Assembly: GCA_949372875.1 (NCBI GenBank)
Contig: CASIAW010000004.1
Span: 1 to 64,000, forward strand
Length of the DNA: 64,000 bases
DNA from: Candidatus Poseidoniaceae archaeon
GTDB lineage: Archaea > Thermoplasmatota > Poseidoniia > Poseidoniales > Poseidoniaceae
Direction of reading: 5' to 3'
Part shown: piece after piece, positions 1 through 7,985 of the stretch
Position numbering within the stretch: the stretch's first letter is position 1
How the letters are laid out: each line of letters opens with the position of its first letter
Notes under the pieces: model-generated
What the model saw: the letters and a program-made list of their open reading frames with translations, nothing else
Databases searched by the model: none
Told to the model about the DNA's origin: nothing
Position numbers and translations under genes: made by a program

Positions 1-1003
1 CGGTAAACGGTGGGCGTTGTGGCGAATAATCTGGGTCTTCAAGATGCATTGGCCAATCGGGATGAGCTATGCCAACGCGAGCAACACCGACAAAATCTGC
101 ACCTTCATCAAGAACCCATTGCGCATCTTTGGAAGTCCAAACAGCACCAGTTGAAATCAGTGGAATATGTTCAGGAACGACATCTGCGAATCGCTTGGTC
201 AAACTTGGACCGTCTTCATCACCTTCAACACCTTGAAAGACATCCCAGCATGATACATGCAGCATATCAATGTCCATAGTACAGAGTATTTCGGTAAGTT
301 CAAGGCTTTCATGCAGGAATATTCCAGCCTTTTCGATAATGGGAGAAATACGAACTGCGATGATAAAATCAGGTCCTGTTGCCGCTCGAACAGAAGTGAT
401 CATGTCACGTAGGAACTTACTGCGACCCATTAAATCTCCACCCCATTCATCCTCGCGCCGATTGGTAACGCTGCCTAAAAATTGGCAAATCAGATAGGAA
501 TGCGCACCGTGCAATTCAACACCATGGAATCCTGCTTTTTGACAGCGAACTGCTGCATCGGTAAACGATTGAATCATGTCAAGCACTTCTTGATGCGTTA
601 GTTCTCGAGTGTACAAGCCGTCCATTCCTGCCTCGGTGTTCTCACTTGCGGAAACCGGTTGAACCCCGTTGAGTGATTGGGGTGCTCGCATGCCACCGTG
701 GAAAATTTGAGCAAGGCTCACGGTTCCTGTTTCGTTCAGTTGCGTCGCCATTTTGGTCAAGCCAGGCAGTTGATGGTCGCCCCATACACCCATTTCCCCA
801 TCCCAACCTCGTCCGTGTTCAGTGACGTTGGCTGCAGCTGTTGTGGTGATAGCAAATCCACCTTTTGCTCGGCGTACCAGCCACTTGATTTCTTCATCAG
901 AAAGTGTACCGTCTTCGTTACTCTGCTTGTTGGTCATTGCCGCAAGAACCGTACATGATTCCAATAATCGCAGTTCGGAGAACATAATATTTTGAGTGCG
1001 CAT
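1..1003 (-). CDS. NADH:flavin oxidoreductase / Old Yellow Enzyme family (C-terminus beyond window)
   Basis: FMN-dependent TIM-barrel oxidoreductase of the Old Yellow Enzyme family, which reduces activated C=C bonds (enones, dienoyl-CoA-type substrates) with NAD(P)H in the cytosol. The reverse strand reads from an ATG at 1003 and stays open to the window edge, giving about 334 residues, so the C-terminal part is missing. Recognisable family elements are the early barrel strand 'LAAMTNKQSNEDG', the active-site segment 'HGAHSYLICQFLGSVTNRRE' with its two histidines, the following 'DEWGGD', and the 'STGAVWTSKDAQ' / 'DFVGVARVGIAHPDWP' phosphate-binding region near the cut end. It is divergent from the McrB-like gene, with 33 bases between the starts. 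The substrate cannot be told from sequence. Confidence 0.88.
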   Translation of the reverse strand, partial: MRTQNIMFSELRLLESCTVLAAMTNKQSNEDGTLSDEEIKWLVRRAKGGFAITTTAAANVTEHGRGWDGEMGVWGDHQLPGLTKMATQLNETGTVSLAQIFHGGMRAPQSLNGVQPVSASENTEAGMDGLYTRELTHQEVLDMIQSFTDAAVRCQKAGFHGVELHGAHSYLICQFLGSVTNRREDEWGGDLMGRSKFLRDMITSVRAATGPDFIIAVRISPIIEKAGIFLHESLELTEILCTMDIDMLHVSCWDVFQGVEGDEDGPSLTKRFADVVPEHIPLISTGAVWTSKDAQWVLDEGADFVGVARVGIAHPDWPMHLEDPDYSPQRPPFT

Positions 1004-1036
1004 GTTGAACCCAGTTAAAACACTATCAAAAACACT

Positions 1037-3619
1037 GTGAAATTTGAAATACCAAAACGCAACCATACAAATATGCCAGCGAATGCCAATACCTTCCCAA
1101 TAACAAATGTCGATTGGACTAACGGAGCGGGTATTATCCGAGATATTACCACACCATTCTATCTTAGAATGCACTGGTTGGCTAAACAATTTGCCGTAGT
1201 CAGGGTAGATAGATTTCCTATTGACATTGAGATTAAAGATTTTATGAATAAAGCAAAATGTGACGTCACACTCTTGAAAGATTCTAAATTTCGTAAAACT
1301 ATGACTGAAAAATCTTCAAAAACACCGAGGAAACAGTTTGAAACTGAATTAGATTCGCTCAAAACAAAGGGCATGAGTATCGATACACTCGATCAGAAGC
1401 TGTCTCAAGATGCAATTACTAATTCTGAAGATATCAAATTGGAAAACATAACTCTATCAACTTTAAGAGTGATGATCGGTGGAGACAGCAAATCAGCGCC
1501 GTTGTATACTTATTTCAATATTGACGAAACCAATCAAACTCAAGTTCAACTTGAGATGATGGTTGGTAAACAAAAAACAAATACGAAACCTGCTATCATT
1601 CCGACGGAACAAATGTTTGAGGATACGAAAGCTAAATTCCTTGGCAAAAATGAATCGAAAGAATCGAAAGAGATTCAGGCGAATACTGAAAGTGAAAAAA
1701 GTGATGATTTAGAACCTGGTGATTCTGATAATTTAACTGACAATCAAGTGTATGCAGACATCCTCAATCGAAGAAAAAACATCATCCTTGAAGGACCTCC
1801 TGGTACTGGAAAAACCCACGCCATCAAAGGCATTGTTGAGCAACTTGAGAAGAGTGAAGAAGATGATGGCGAAGGCCTAGAAATTGGCGGCAGAGGAAAA
1901 GCAAAATGGGCAATTACCATGCATCCTGCAACAAGTTACGAAGATTTCATTGAGGGTTTAAGGCCAGCAGAAAAGTCCGACGAAGATGCAAAAAGTAGTT
2001 TTATCTACAAACCAGGAGTATTTGTCGAACGCGTTCGAGATGCAATCCAAAATCCACATCAGCAACATGTGGTCTTGCTCGATGAATTGAACCGAAGTAA
2101 CGTTCCCCGTGTTCTAGGAGATTTGCTCACCACTTTAGAAGCCAGTAAAAGAACTAAGCGATACAATTATTCAGAAAGTGGAAAAAAGAATCTCACCCCG
2201 ATAAAATCTTGCGATGCAGAGATTATCTATTTACAATATACTGACAGAGAGAAGGATAGCTTGTCTGAAAAACGGGATGAATTGCTTCAAAAAATCGAAA
2301 ATAGTGGAGAGGAAGAATTTAGTGTAGAACAGCTCAAAAGCCAAATTAATATTATTGAGAAAACTAAAAAAAGAGCGCGTAAGTCACTAATCAAGGAATT
2401 GAAAGAAAAAGTTGGAGCTTTGCCAACGGATGGCACGAAAGGAAATCGAAATATCATGAAAAAACTTTGTGAAATGAGAAATGTCCCAATTTCCAATACT
2501 GCTGTTGACTCATTCCGGCCTGGAGCAAGGATGTTCGACGGTTCTACAAATTTCAATTATATCGGAAAAGAAGGCACCGATGTTAAGATCCTTTCTAGAA
2601 AAAAAAGGACAGGCAAAGAGGATCAACGCGATATAGGACACGGGAAAATTATTGAGTCTTGCTTAGTTTCAAAAGACGGTGAAAAGTACTGTGCTTTTCT
2701 AAAGTTTAACGATATAGCCCATCCAATATTGGCTAAAGATGTTGAAAAATTAACTAAAGCTAGAGAACAAAATTGGCATAAATTTGAGATTGATAATCTC
2801 AGTATTCTCGATGAAAAAAGTAGGCAACTTGAAGTCGCTGTGATGGGCACCACTAGCATATCTCCAGGAACTGATGGAGACCGATATAGCCAATTCATCG
2901 ATGTGAAAATTGCAGACTACTATGATTCTGGATGTAATGGCACATGCCTATTTGAAAATTCTGAGCGCTATTGGTGCGAACTATGCGATAGAAACTGGAA
3001 CAAAGAAAAGAGAACTGAAGTCACACTTTCAGGCTCAAAGAAAAAACTTCACATCCCAGATAACTTACTTGTTGTCGGAACAATGAATACAACAGACCGT
3101 TCTGTTGCTCCTTTGGATTCGGCTCTAAGACGCCGATTTGTGTTCTTGCGTGTAGACCCACAAAAAGAAATTTTCAAAAAGTCGGAAACTAAGTTTCAGG
3201 ATCTATCAGATGACGCAAAAAAATATTTTGAAGATGCCGAGAAAAACTGGATATCTCTTAATACCTGGCTAGAAACCAATCTTGGTAAAGATGCAACAAT
3301 TGGGCATTCATACTTGTTTGAGTTAATTGAACAATTATCAAAATCAAACGATTCGGTTGGAGAACCTAAAAAATATACCAAACAAATGTGGCAATATTCA
3401 ATACTGCCCCAAGTGGCAGACTTACTTGACGCAACAGGACAATCTCATGCACTTTGGGACAAAAATCCTAAGCCTGCAAATAAGGTTAAAGAATATCTAC
3501 TGGGTTTGAAATTGGTATTAAAGACTCCCGATGAAAACATGAACCGAACTTTCTCTAGAACCCTTGTTGTTCCTACCTCTAAGAAAGATGAAACACAAAT
3601 AGATGATGAAGAGGAATAA
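1037..3619 (+). CDS. McrB-like AAA+ ATPase/GTPase with large insertion
   Basis: Motor subunit of a McrBC-type (type IV restriction-like) system. In known McrBC systems the AAA+ NTPase hexamer binds modified DNA through a variable N-terminal domain and drives the McrC nuclease. Seen here in 860 residues: a lysine-rich, unrecognised N-terminal region (1-250), Walker A 'GPPGTGKTHAIKG' near 253, Walker B 'LLDELNRSNVPR' near 347, the McrB-type sensor 'GTMNTTDRS' near 680 and 'SALRRRF' near 697. About 320 residues separate Walker B from the sensor, far more than the few dozen expected; this insert holds a charged coiled coil (about 400-470) and a zinc-ribbon-like Cys set (C-x3-C-x9-C-x2-C, about 633-650). 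The start is GTG at 1037; ATG at 1073 is an alternative. The gene is AT-rich (18 G+C in bases 1681-1740) and is followed by mcrC after 43 bases. Confidence 0.85.
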   Translation: MKFEIPKRNHTNMPANANTFPITNVDWTNGAGIIRDITTPFYLRMHWLAKQFAVVRVDRFPIDIEIKDFMNKAKCDVTLLKDSKFRKTMTEKSSKTPRKQFETELDSLKTKGMSIDTLDQKLSQDAITNSEDIKLENITLSTLRVMIGGDSKSAPLYTYFNIDETNQTQVQLEMMVGKQKTNTKPAIIPTEQMFEDTKAKFLGKNESKESKEIQANTESEKSDDLEPGDSDNLTDNQVYADILNRRKNIILEGPPGTGKTHAIKGIVEQLEKSEEDDGEGLEIGGRGKAKWAITMHPATSYEDFIEGLRPAEKSDEDAKSSFIYKPGVFVERVRDAIQNPHQQHVVLLDELNRSNVPRVLGDLLTTLEASKRTKRYNYSESGKKNLTPIKSCDAEIIYLQYTDREKDSLSEKRDELLQKIENSGEEEFSVEQLKSQINIIEKTKKRARKSLIKELKEKVGALPTDGTKGNRNIMKKLCEMRNVPISNTAVDSFRPGARMFDGSTNFNYIGKEGTDVKILSRKKRTGKEDQRDIGHGKIIESCLVSKDGEKYCAFLKFNDIAHPILAKDVEKLTKAREQNWHKFEIDNLSILDEKSRQLEVAVMGTTSISPGTDGDRYSQFIDVKIADYYDSGCNGTCLFENSERYWCELCDRNWNKEKRTEVTLSGSKKKLHIPDNLLVVGTMNTTDRSVAPLDSALRRRFVFLRVDPQKEIFKKSETKFQDLSDDAKKYFEDAEKNWISLNTWLETNLGKDATIGHSYLFELIEQLSKSNDSVGEPKKYTKQMWQYSILPQVADLLDATGQSHALWDKNPKPANKVKEYLLGLKLVLKTPDENMNRTFSRTLVVPTSKKDETQIDDEEE

Positions 3620-3662
3620 TTCCAAACATAAACTGTAAAATAGTGCTCAGGGAGAATGAAGT

Positions 3663-5081
3663 ATGGTACAATCTTCATCTGAAAAATCATTTTTCTATAA
3701 ATTGGAAACAAAGGCGAAAGAATTGTATCTTGGTTTCAGTGTGTCAAATGGATATACCGTCGCAGTTGTGCCGAGGTTTTGGTTTCCAAATCCTGAAAAA
3801 ATCAGTCCTATGAGAGTTGATGATGGAAAAATAATTGTATTGCCGGATAAAGGTTCTAGAACTATTCAATCAAATAAAGAAATAAAATTCCAAACGTTTG
3901 AATCCGAAAAAGAGAATACTTGGATTCGTGTATCCACAATGAAAGATGTTCCTGAAACTAAAAAAACCAAACTTGAAGAGTATTTTATCAAGAATAATTT
4001 TGAAAAAGACATGAAAAGGTTAGAGGCTCTATTTTACACTATATGGGGTAGAAAAACACGCTCACGACATCTGCTAGAGTTGGGTACTGGTTCGAGCAAA
4101 TTCCGTTACTTTCTCTTTATCGGAATAATTGAAGAGATAAATGAACAAATGCGGGAATTACGTCGAAGTTACAATGAATTACGCGTTCAAACCTCGACAC
4201 TACGAGGTCGTATCGATTTTGCATCGAGCATTCCACTCATTGCCTCCGGTTCACCAGAAATGGTCTGCATTACGGAGGAATTTTCGATTAAAACACCTCA
4301 CTATTCAGCACTCATGTCGGCAATTGATATGATTATTTCAACGCCATCACTTTCCGGAAAATCAATGTTTGACAGTTTTCTCAACAAATTACGTAATGAA
4401 GCATCCATAACACGCGCTCGATTTCGAGAAATCCCTTCAATGTCTTTTGGTATGGCCATTCGCACATTAAGGTCAACTCCTGTACCACCTCAACTCAAGA
4501 AGTGGAACACAATTTTCGATTTCGCTCTACTCATACTAGAGGGAGATGGAGTTCTTTCTAATTCCCAAAATATCTCAACGAAACCGTATCAGTGGCAAAG
4601 CAGTTATTTTTGGGAAGATATACTTGAAAAAATTGCCATTAACGCTAACATTGGAGATGTTACAACTCAAAACCAAATGAATGACCCATGGGTCAAGGTT
4701 TCGGAGAAGAACAACAAGAATCAATCTTCTAAAGAATATGATGATGATGACGCGAATGAGGAAGACAGTGATGAACATGCAATCATTGCCAGAGCAGCTC
4801 GTAAGAAGCCAGATGTCGTTATATCGTATGAACAACAAGAAATGGATCTTATCATTGATGCCAAATACTACTCAAGCACATCGAAAGTCATGTCGTCGTC
4901 AAATTATCAATTGCTTGGTTATGCCCTTGCTGCATTACATCGAAAGGAATCAAATACTGATACCCTAGAAGTCAGTGCTCGCAAGAGAAGGGTTCATTTT
5001 GCAGTGCCTACCGTGAAGAAAAAGGTTGATGAAGAGAACGAAATGGAGATCGTCAAAGTAGGAGACGATGGAATATGGTAA
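3663..5081 (+). CDS. McrC-like PD-(D/E)XK nuclease subunit
   Basis: Predicted nuclease partner of the upstream McrB-like ATPase. In McrBC systems McrC binds the AAA+ ring through its N-terminal part, stimulates NTP hydrolysis and cuts DNA through a C-terminal PD-(D/E)XK domain. The 472-residue protein has the expected layout: a beta-rich N-terminal half, a helical middle ('TLRGRIDF', typical of the family, near 180), and the catalytic core 'KKPDVVIS' (Asp about 383) followed by 'DLIIDAKYYSS' (Asp about 398, Lys about 400). An acidic, low-complexity stretch (about 350-372, 'DDDDANEEDSDE') precedes the nuclease core. The ATG at 3663 has a good Shine-Dalgarno (GGGAG, bases 3650-3654). The end overlaps the next gene by 14 bases. 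Base composition is AT-rich like the McrB gene, consistent with transfer of the pair. Confidence 0.85.
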   Translation: MVQSSSEKSFFYKLETKAKELYLGFSVSNGYTVAVVPRFWFPNPEKISPMRVDDGKIIVLPDKGSRTIQSNKEIKFQTFESEKENTWIRVSTMKDVPETKKTKLEEYFIKNNFEKDMKRLEALFYTIWGRKTRSRHLLELGTGSSKFRYFLFIGIIEEINEQMRELRRSYNELRVQTSTLRGRIDFASSIPLIASGSPEMVCITEEFSIKTPHYSALMSAIDMIISTPSLSGKSMFDSFLNKLRNEASITRARFREIPSMSFGMAIRTLRSTPVPPQLKKWNTIFDFALLILEGDGVLSNSQNISTKPYQWQSSYFWEDILEKIAINANIGDVTTQNQMNDPWVKVSEKNNKNQSSKEYDDDDANEEDSDEHAIIARAARKKPDVVISYEQQEMDLIIDAKYYSSTSKVMSSSNYQLLGYALAALHRKESNTDTLEVSARKRRVHFAVPTVKKKVDEENEMEIVKVGDDGIW

Positions 5082-5307
5082 AGAACAGATTTGGCAATTG
5101 CAATATCCATTCACTATCTTAGAAGAAGCAGGAGCAATCGACCCCAAACTCTACGGCCTTGAGATTGAATTTCCGCAGCCAGATGTGTTCCTACCCGATT
5201 CCAGCAAGAATACGGAACAAGATTACTTTACTAAGGCAGGTAAATCTCTGAAAACTGTTATGGAAAGTCTCGACAAATTGGAAACAAAGGAAACGAAATC
5301 AGACTGA
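5068..5307 (+). CDS. Small protein coupled to McrC; unknown function
   Basis: A 79-residue hydrophilic protein not recognised as any family. Support for it being real: its ATG at 5068 lies inside the last codons of mcrC (14-base overlap, a translational-coupling arrangement), the start has a strong Shine-Dalgarno (AGGAG at 5060-5064), and the frame stays open until it meets the convergent methylase gene, which it overlaps by 9 bases. It has no signal peptide, membrane segment or cysteines. The N-terminal half is rich in aromatic and Pro residues ('WQLQYPFTILEEAG', 'LEIEFPQPDVFLPD'); the C-terminal half looks helical and charged. By position it may be a third subunit or accessory factor of the McrBC-like locus; that is inference only. 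Confidence 0.6.
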   Translation: MEYGKEQIWQLQYPFTILEEAGAIDPKLYGLEIEFPQPDVFLPDSSKNTEQDYFTKAGKSLKTVMESLDKLETKETKSD

Positions 5308-7872
5308 TTTGGATTTCTTGTGCCTGTTGAACACTGATTCACACAAGGTCCAATAGACTTCATTTCGCTGTTCTTGAGAAAGTTCAAGCACATCAAAGAC
5401 AATATCGTCCAATGCTTTTCTGTCGGCCAATGGGTTCGGTGTTTGGCTTCGGATTGAACGGTATGCTTCATCCTCAGCATCGAGAGTGGCTAATGCTTCG
5501 TCAAATCCACACTCAACAAACACATCGTTCATTTCTCGTGAAGTCAAGTCGTTGTAGTGGGTATCTGTAAGAGCCGTAAGCAACTCGGGTTTGATGATGA
5601 GATGCCCTCTAAATTCAGGTCCGTAAAACGAAAGCACTCCACCGCCCTGACCCTTTCGACCACGTAATTCTGCAAACATGAGGCTGAGTGTTGAGTTCAG
5701 GGACAGAATGGCTTTGTTGTGATCGATGTTTTGATTGATTGTTCCAACAAAGAAAGAATCGTTGACAAAGTAATCTTGACCATGAATGAAATAGATTCTT
5801 TTACCGAAAAAGCGATTTGAAATTATGTTCGGTAGAACGAAATTCTCATGCGCTAGTGCGGTTTGAATATGAGCGTGTTGAAGTGATTTTTGATTTGAAA
5901 GGTTGATGACAATAGAACTGGTGTCCTTGAATGAATGGAGAAATGAAACTCGATTTTGGTGCTCTCCTGCTGGTTCTTCAATCTTAGTCGTTTCTGAGTG
6001 AAGAACTTCCATGTTATTGCGTTGAGTTTTACTGCACATGTCTTGAATTGACACAAATTTATCATGATGATTTTCAACCAAGTTATGATACAATGCAGGA
6101 GCGTTCAGAATGAGACTCCATTTCGAACCGACATAGTCTTGTTTAGGTGTTCCACGAAGAGTGAGTGTGGATTTTGGAATCTCTTGCTCAGTCCGAAGTG
6201 CCATGTCTGGCTGTGAATTGTACTGTTCTAATGGTGGCCAAACCTTCGTCTCCACCTCGGCTTCAATGGATTCTTCAAATGGGCCTTCAAGCATCGTAAA
6301 ACGCACCGATTCATCAGCCGAATGCCCTTTGGTCATGAATGAAATAACCGTATTGATTTCTGCAGTTGCAAATTGGCGCTCAATTCGTGAATCAATGATA
6401 TGTATATCCCGATAGTTTTGGAGGAATTCGTTCTGTAAAAGGAAACCAAACTCGACATCCATCCACGTGTTTGAACAAATAAAGCAGCTTACTCCACCTT
6501 GTTTGAGAAGATATTTTGTTCGAGCGAAGAAATAGGCATAGAGGTCCGATTTACCGGTGATGACCGAACCGTAAATCTCCTGCTTCTTGATCCACTTCTT
6601 AACAGCCTCAGGTATATTTTCTTGACGCACATAAGGTGGGTTAGCAAGAACAATATCAAAACCTCCGTTTTCTTCAGCAAATACTTCAGCAAACTGAATT
6701 TCATACTTGATTGCACCATTCGGTGATTGTGAACTGATTTTCTTTTCCAATTCGGTTTGCAAAACACCCATTTCTTTGCGGAGTTTGGATTCCTCAAAGC
6801 CCCATAAGAACATGCATTGTTGTCGTAATTCACCAATCCGTAGGGCGCTTTTCTGGTCTGCCGGCCAAAGGTAGTGTTTACCAGGATTTGGTCCAGAAAT
6901 TGAATCACCAACAACAATATTCAGGTCAATATGCGGTAAAGGCATTGGGTCAACCGCTTGCGAAATCAACGACAACCACAAACGCAACTGAGCTATTTGA
7001 ACAGCGTATTCTTCTAAGTCAACACCAAAAATACATTTCGAGACGCAGTGTTTCTTGAATTCAAAAATAGAGTGTGAGTCTGCATCAGGGCTGAGCGTAC
7101 AATAGAGACGCATGATTTCGTTCACAAATCCAACTAAATAGGCACCTGAACCACATGCTGGATCTATTATTTTGACGTTTTTAAGCAACTCAAGAATCTG
7201 TTGAGCATCTCCCGTGTAAGGATTTGAAGCATCTATTGTTCCAATCAACTCCTTGGATAAAAGAATTCCATTTGCACCGAGGTAACGTTTAATTGATTCT
7301 TTGGACATATAAGATACGACATACGCTGGAGTGTAATATGCCCCCTGCTCATGCCGGCCAGTGATTAATTCCTCAAACAAGGTACCGAGCATTTCTGGAG
7401 TAATCGTGTGTTCAGAATGTTGACCTGATTCATCAACGCTAAACTCAAATTGAGAGAGTATTCCATCTGGGCCGATTAAATCAGTGAACACCTCATCAGG
7501 AATGTCACCAAGTCTTTCGTCCAATGATGTTTTCTTGAAAAGCCCCCCTCCAAGACCTTGTCCATGACCATAGGTGCCCGATTCAAAAGGCGAGGAATTG
7601 GAAAGTGCCTCAAAAAAAAGTGGCCTTATTCTAGAATTGTAAATCGATTCTTTTCCAATACCTTGTAATTGAATAAGACGTTGAAGATAGTTCTCAGGAG
7701 ACCCCTGGAGTGAAAACCAGTTGAGTTTCTCAAGAAATTTGAGAAGAAGCAGACGGCTGAAAAGTAATTGAGTCGATGTATGGACTTCTTCTTCATCCAA
7801 GTCATCGTGTTCAAACAAGGGTTTGGAGGCTGAAAATGCCTCTCGATATTGTTTGAAAAATTCATCCGACAT
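5299..7872 (-). CDS. N6-adenine DNA methyltransferase, Eco57I/type IIG-like
   Basis: SAM-dependent DNA adenine-N6 methyltransferase of the large type I/IIG-like class. About 857 residues: a helical N-terminal region (1-230), the SAM-binding motif I 'DPACGSGAYLVGFVNE' near 235, the acidic motif 'GVDLEEYAVQIAQLRLWLSL' near 285, and the catalytic motif IV 'FDIVLANPPYVRQENI' near 405 (NPPY, specific for amino-methylation of adenine). The C-terminal 400 residues would be the target-recognition part. I see no PD-(D/E)XK nuclease motif at the N terminus, so it may be a methylase only. The ATG at 7872 is chosen; an in-frame TTG at 7902 lies only two bases from an AGGAGG and is an alternative. It converges on the McrBC-like operon, so it may protect host DNA from that nuclease, or may be an independent orphan. 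Confidence 0.85.
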   Translation of the reverse strand: MSDEFFKQYREAFSASKPLFEHDDLDEEEVHTSTQLLFSRLLLLKFLEKLNWFSLQGSPENYLQRLIQLQGIGKESIYNSRIRPLFFEALSNSSPFESGTYGHGQGLGGGLFKKTSLDERLGDIPDEVFTDLIGPDGILSQFEFSVDESGQHSEHTITPEMLGTLFEELITGRHEQGAYYTPAYVVSYMSKESIKRYLGANGILLSKELIGTIDASNPYTGDAQQILELLKNVKIIDPACGSGAYLVGFVNEIMRLYCTLSPDADSHSIFEFKKHCVSKCIFGVDLEEYAVQIAQLRLWLSLISQAVDPMPLPHIDLNIVVGDSISGPNPGKHYLWPADQKSALRIGELRQQCMFLWGFEESKLRKEMGVLQTELEKKISSQSPNGAIKYEIQFAEVFAEENGGFDIVLANPPYVRQENIPEAVKKWIKKQEIYGSVITGKSDLYAYFFARTKYLLKQGGVSCFICSNTWMDVEFGFLLQNEFLQNYRDIHIIDSRIERQFATAEINTVISFMTKGHSADESVRFTMLEGPFEESIEAEVETKVWPPLEQYNSQPDMALRTEQEIPKSTLTLRGTPKQDYVGSKWSLILNAPALYHNLVENHHDKFVSIQDMCSKTQRNNMEVLHSETTKIEEPAGEHQNRVSFLHSFKDTSSIVINLSNQKSLQHAHIQTALAHENFVLPNIISNRFFGKRIYFIHGQDYFVNDSFFVGTINQNIDHNKAILSLNSTLSLMFAELRGRKGQGGGVLSFYGPEFRGHLIIKPELLTALTDTHYNDLTSREMNDVFVECGFDEALATLDAEDEAYRSIRSQTPNPLADRKALDDIVFDVLELSQEQRNEVYWTLCESVFNRHKKSKSV

Positions 7873-7985
7873 TGTTTCACCGAAGTTGCAGATGAACTGC
7901 AACTCCTCCTAACGAAGTCGACTATTAAAATACCTCATTGCTGGATTCTCACTATTCTTCGGATTCACTCTCTTCCTTTGAGGCG

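Noticed and set aside
5299-7872. BREX PglX or class 1 DISARM methylase
   Set aside because: No other BREX (BrxC, PglZ, BrxL) or DISARM (DrmA, DrmB) genes are in the window; general NPPY methylase features only.
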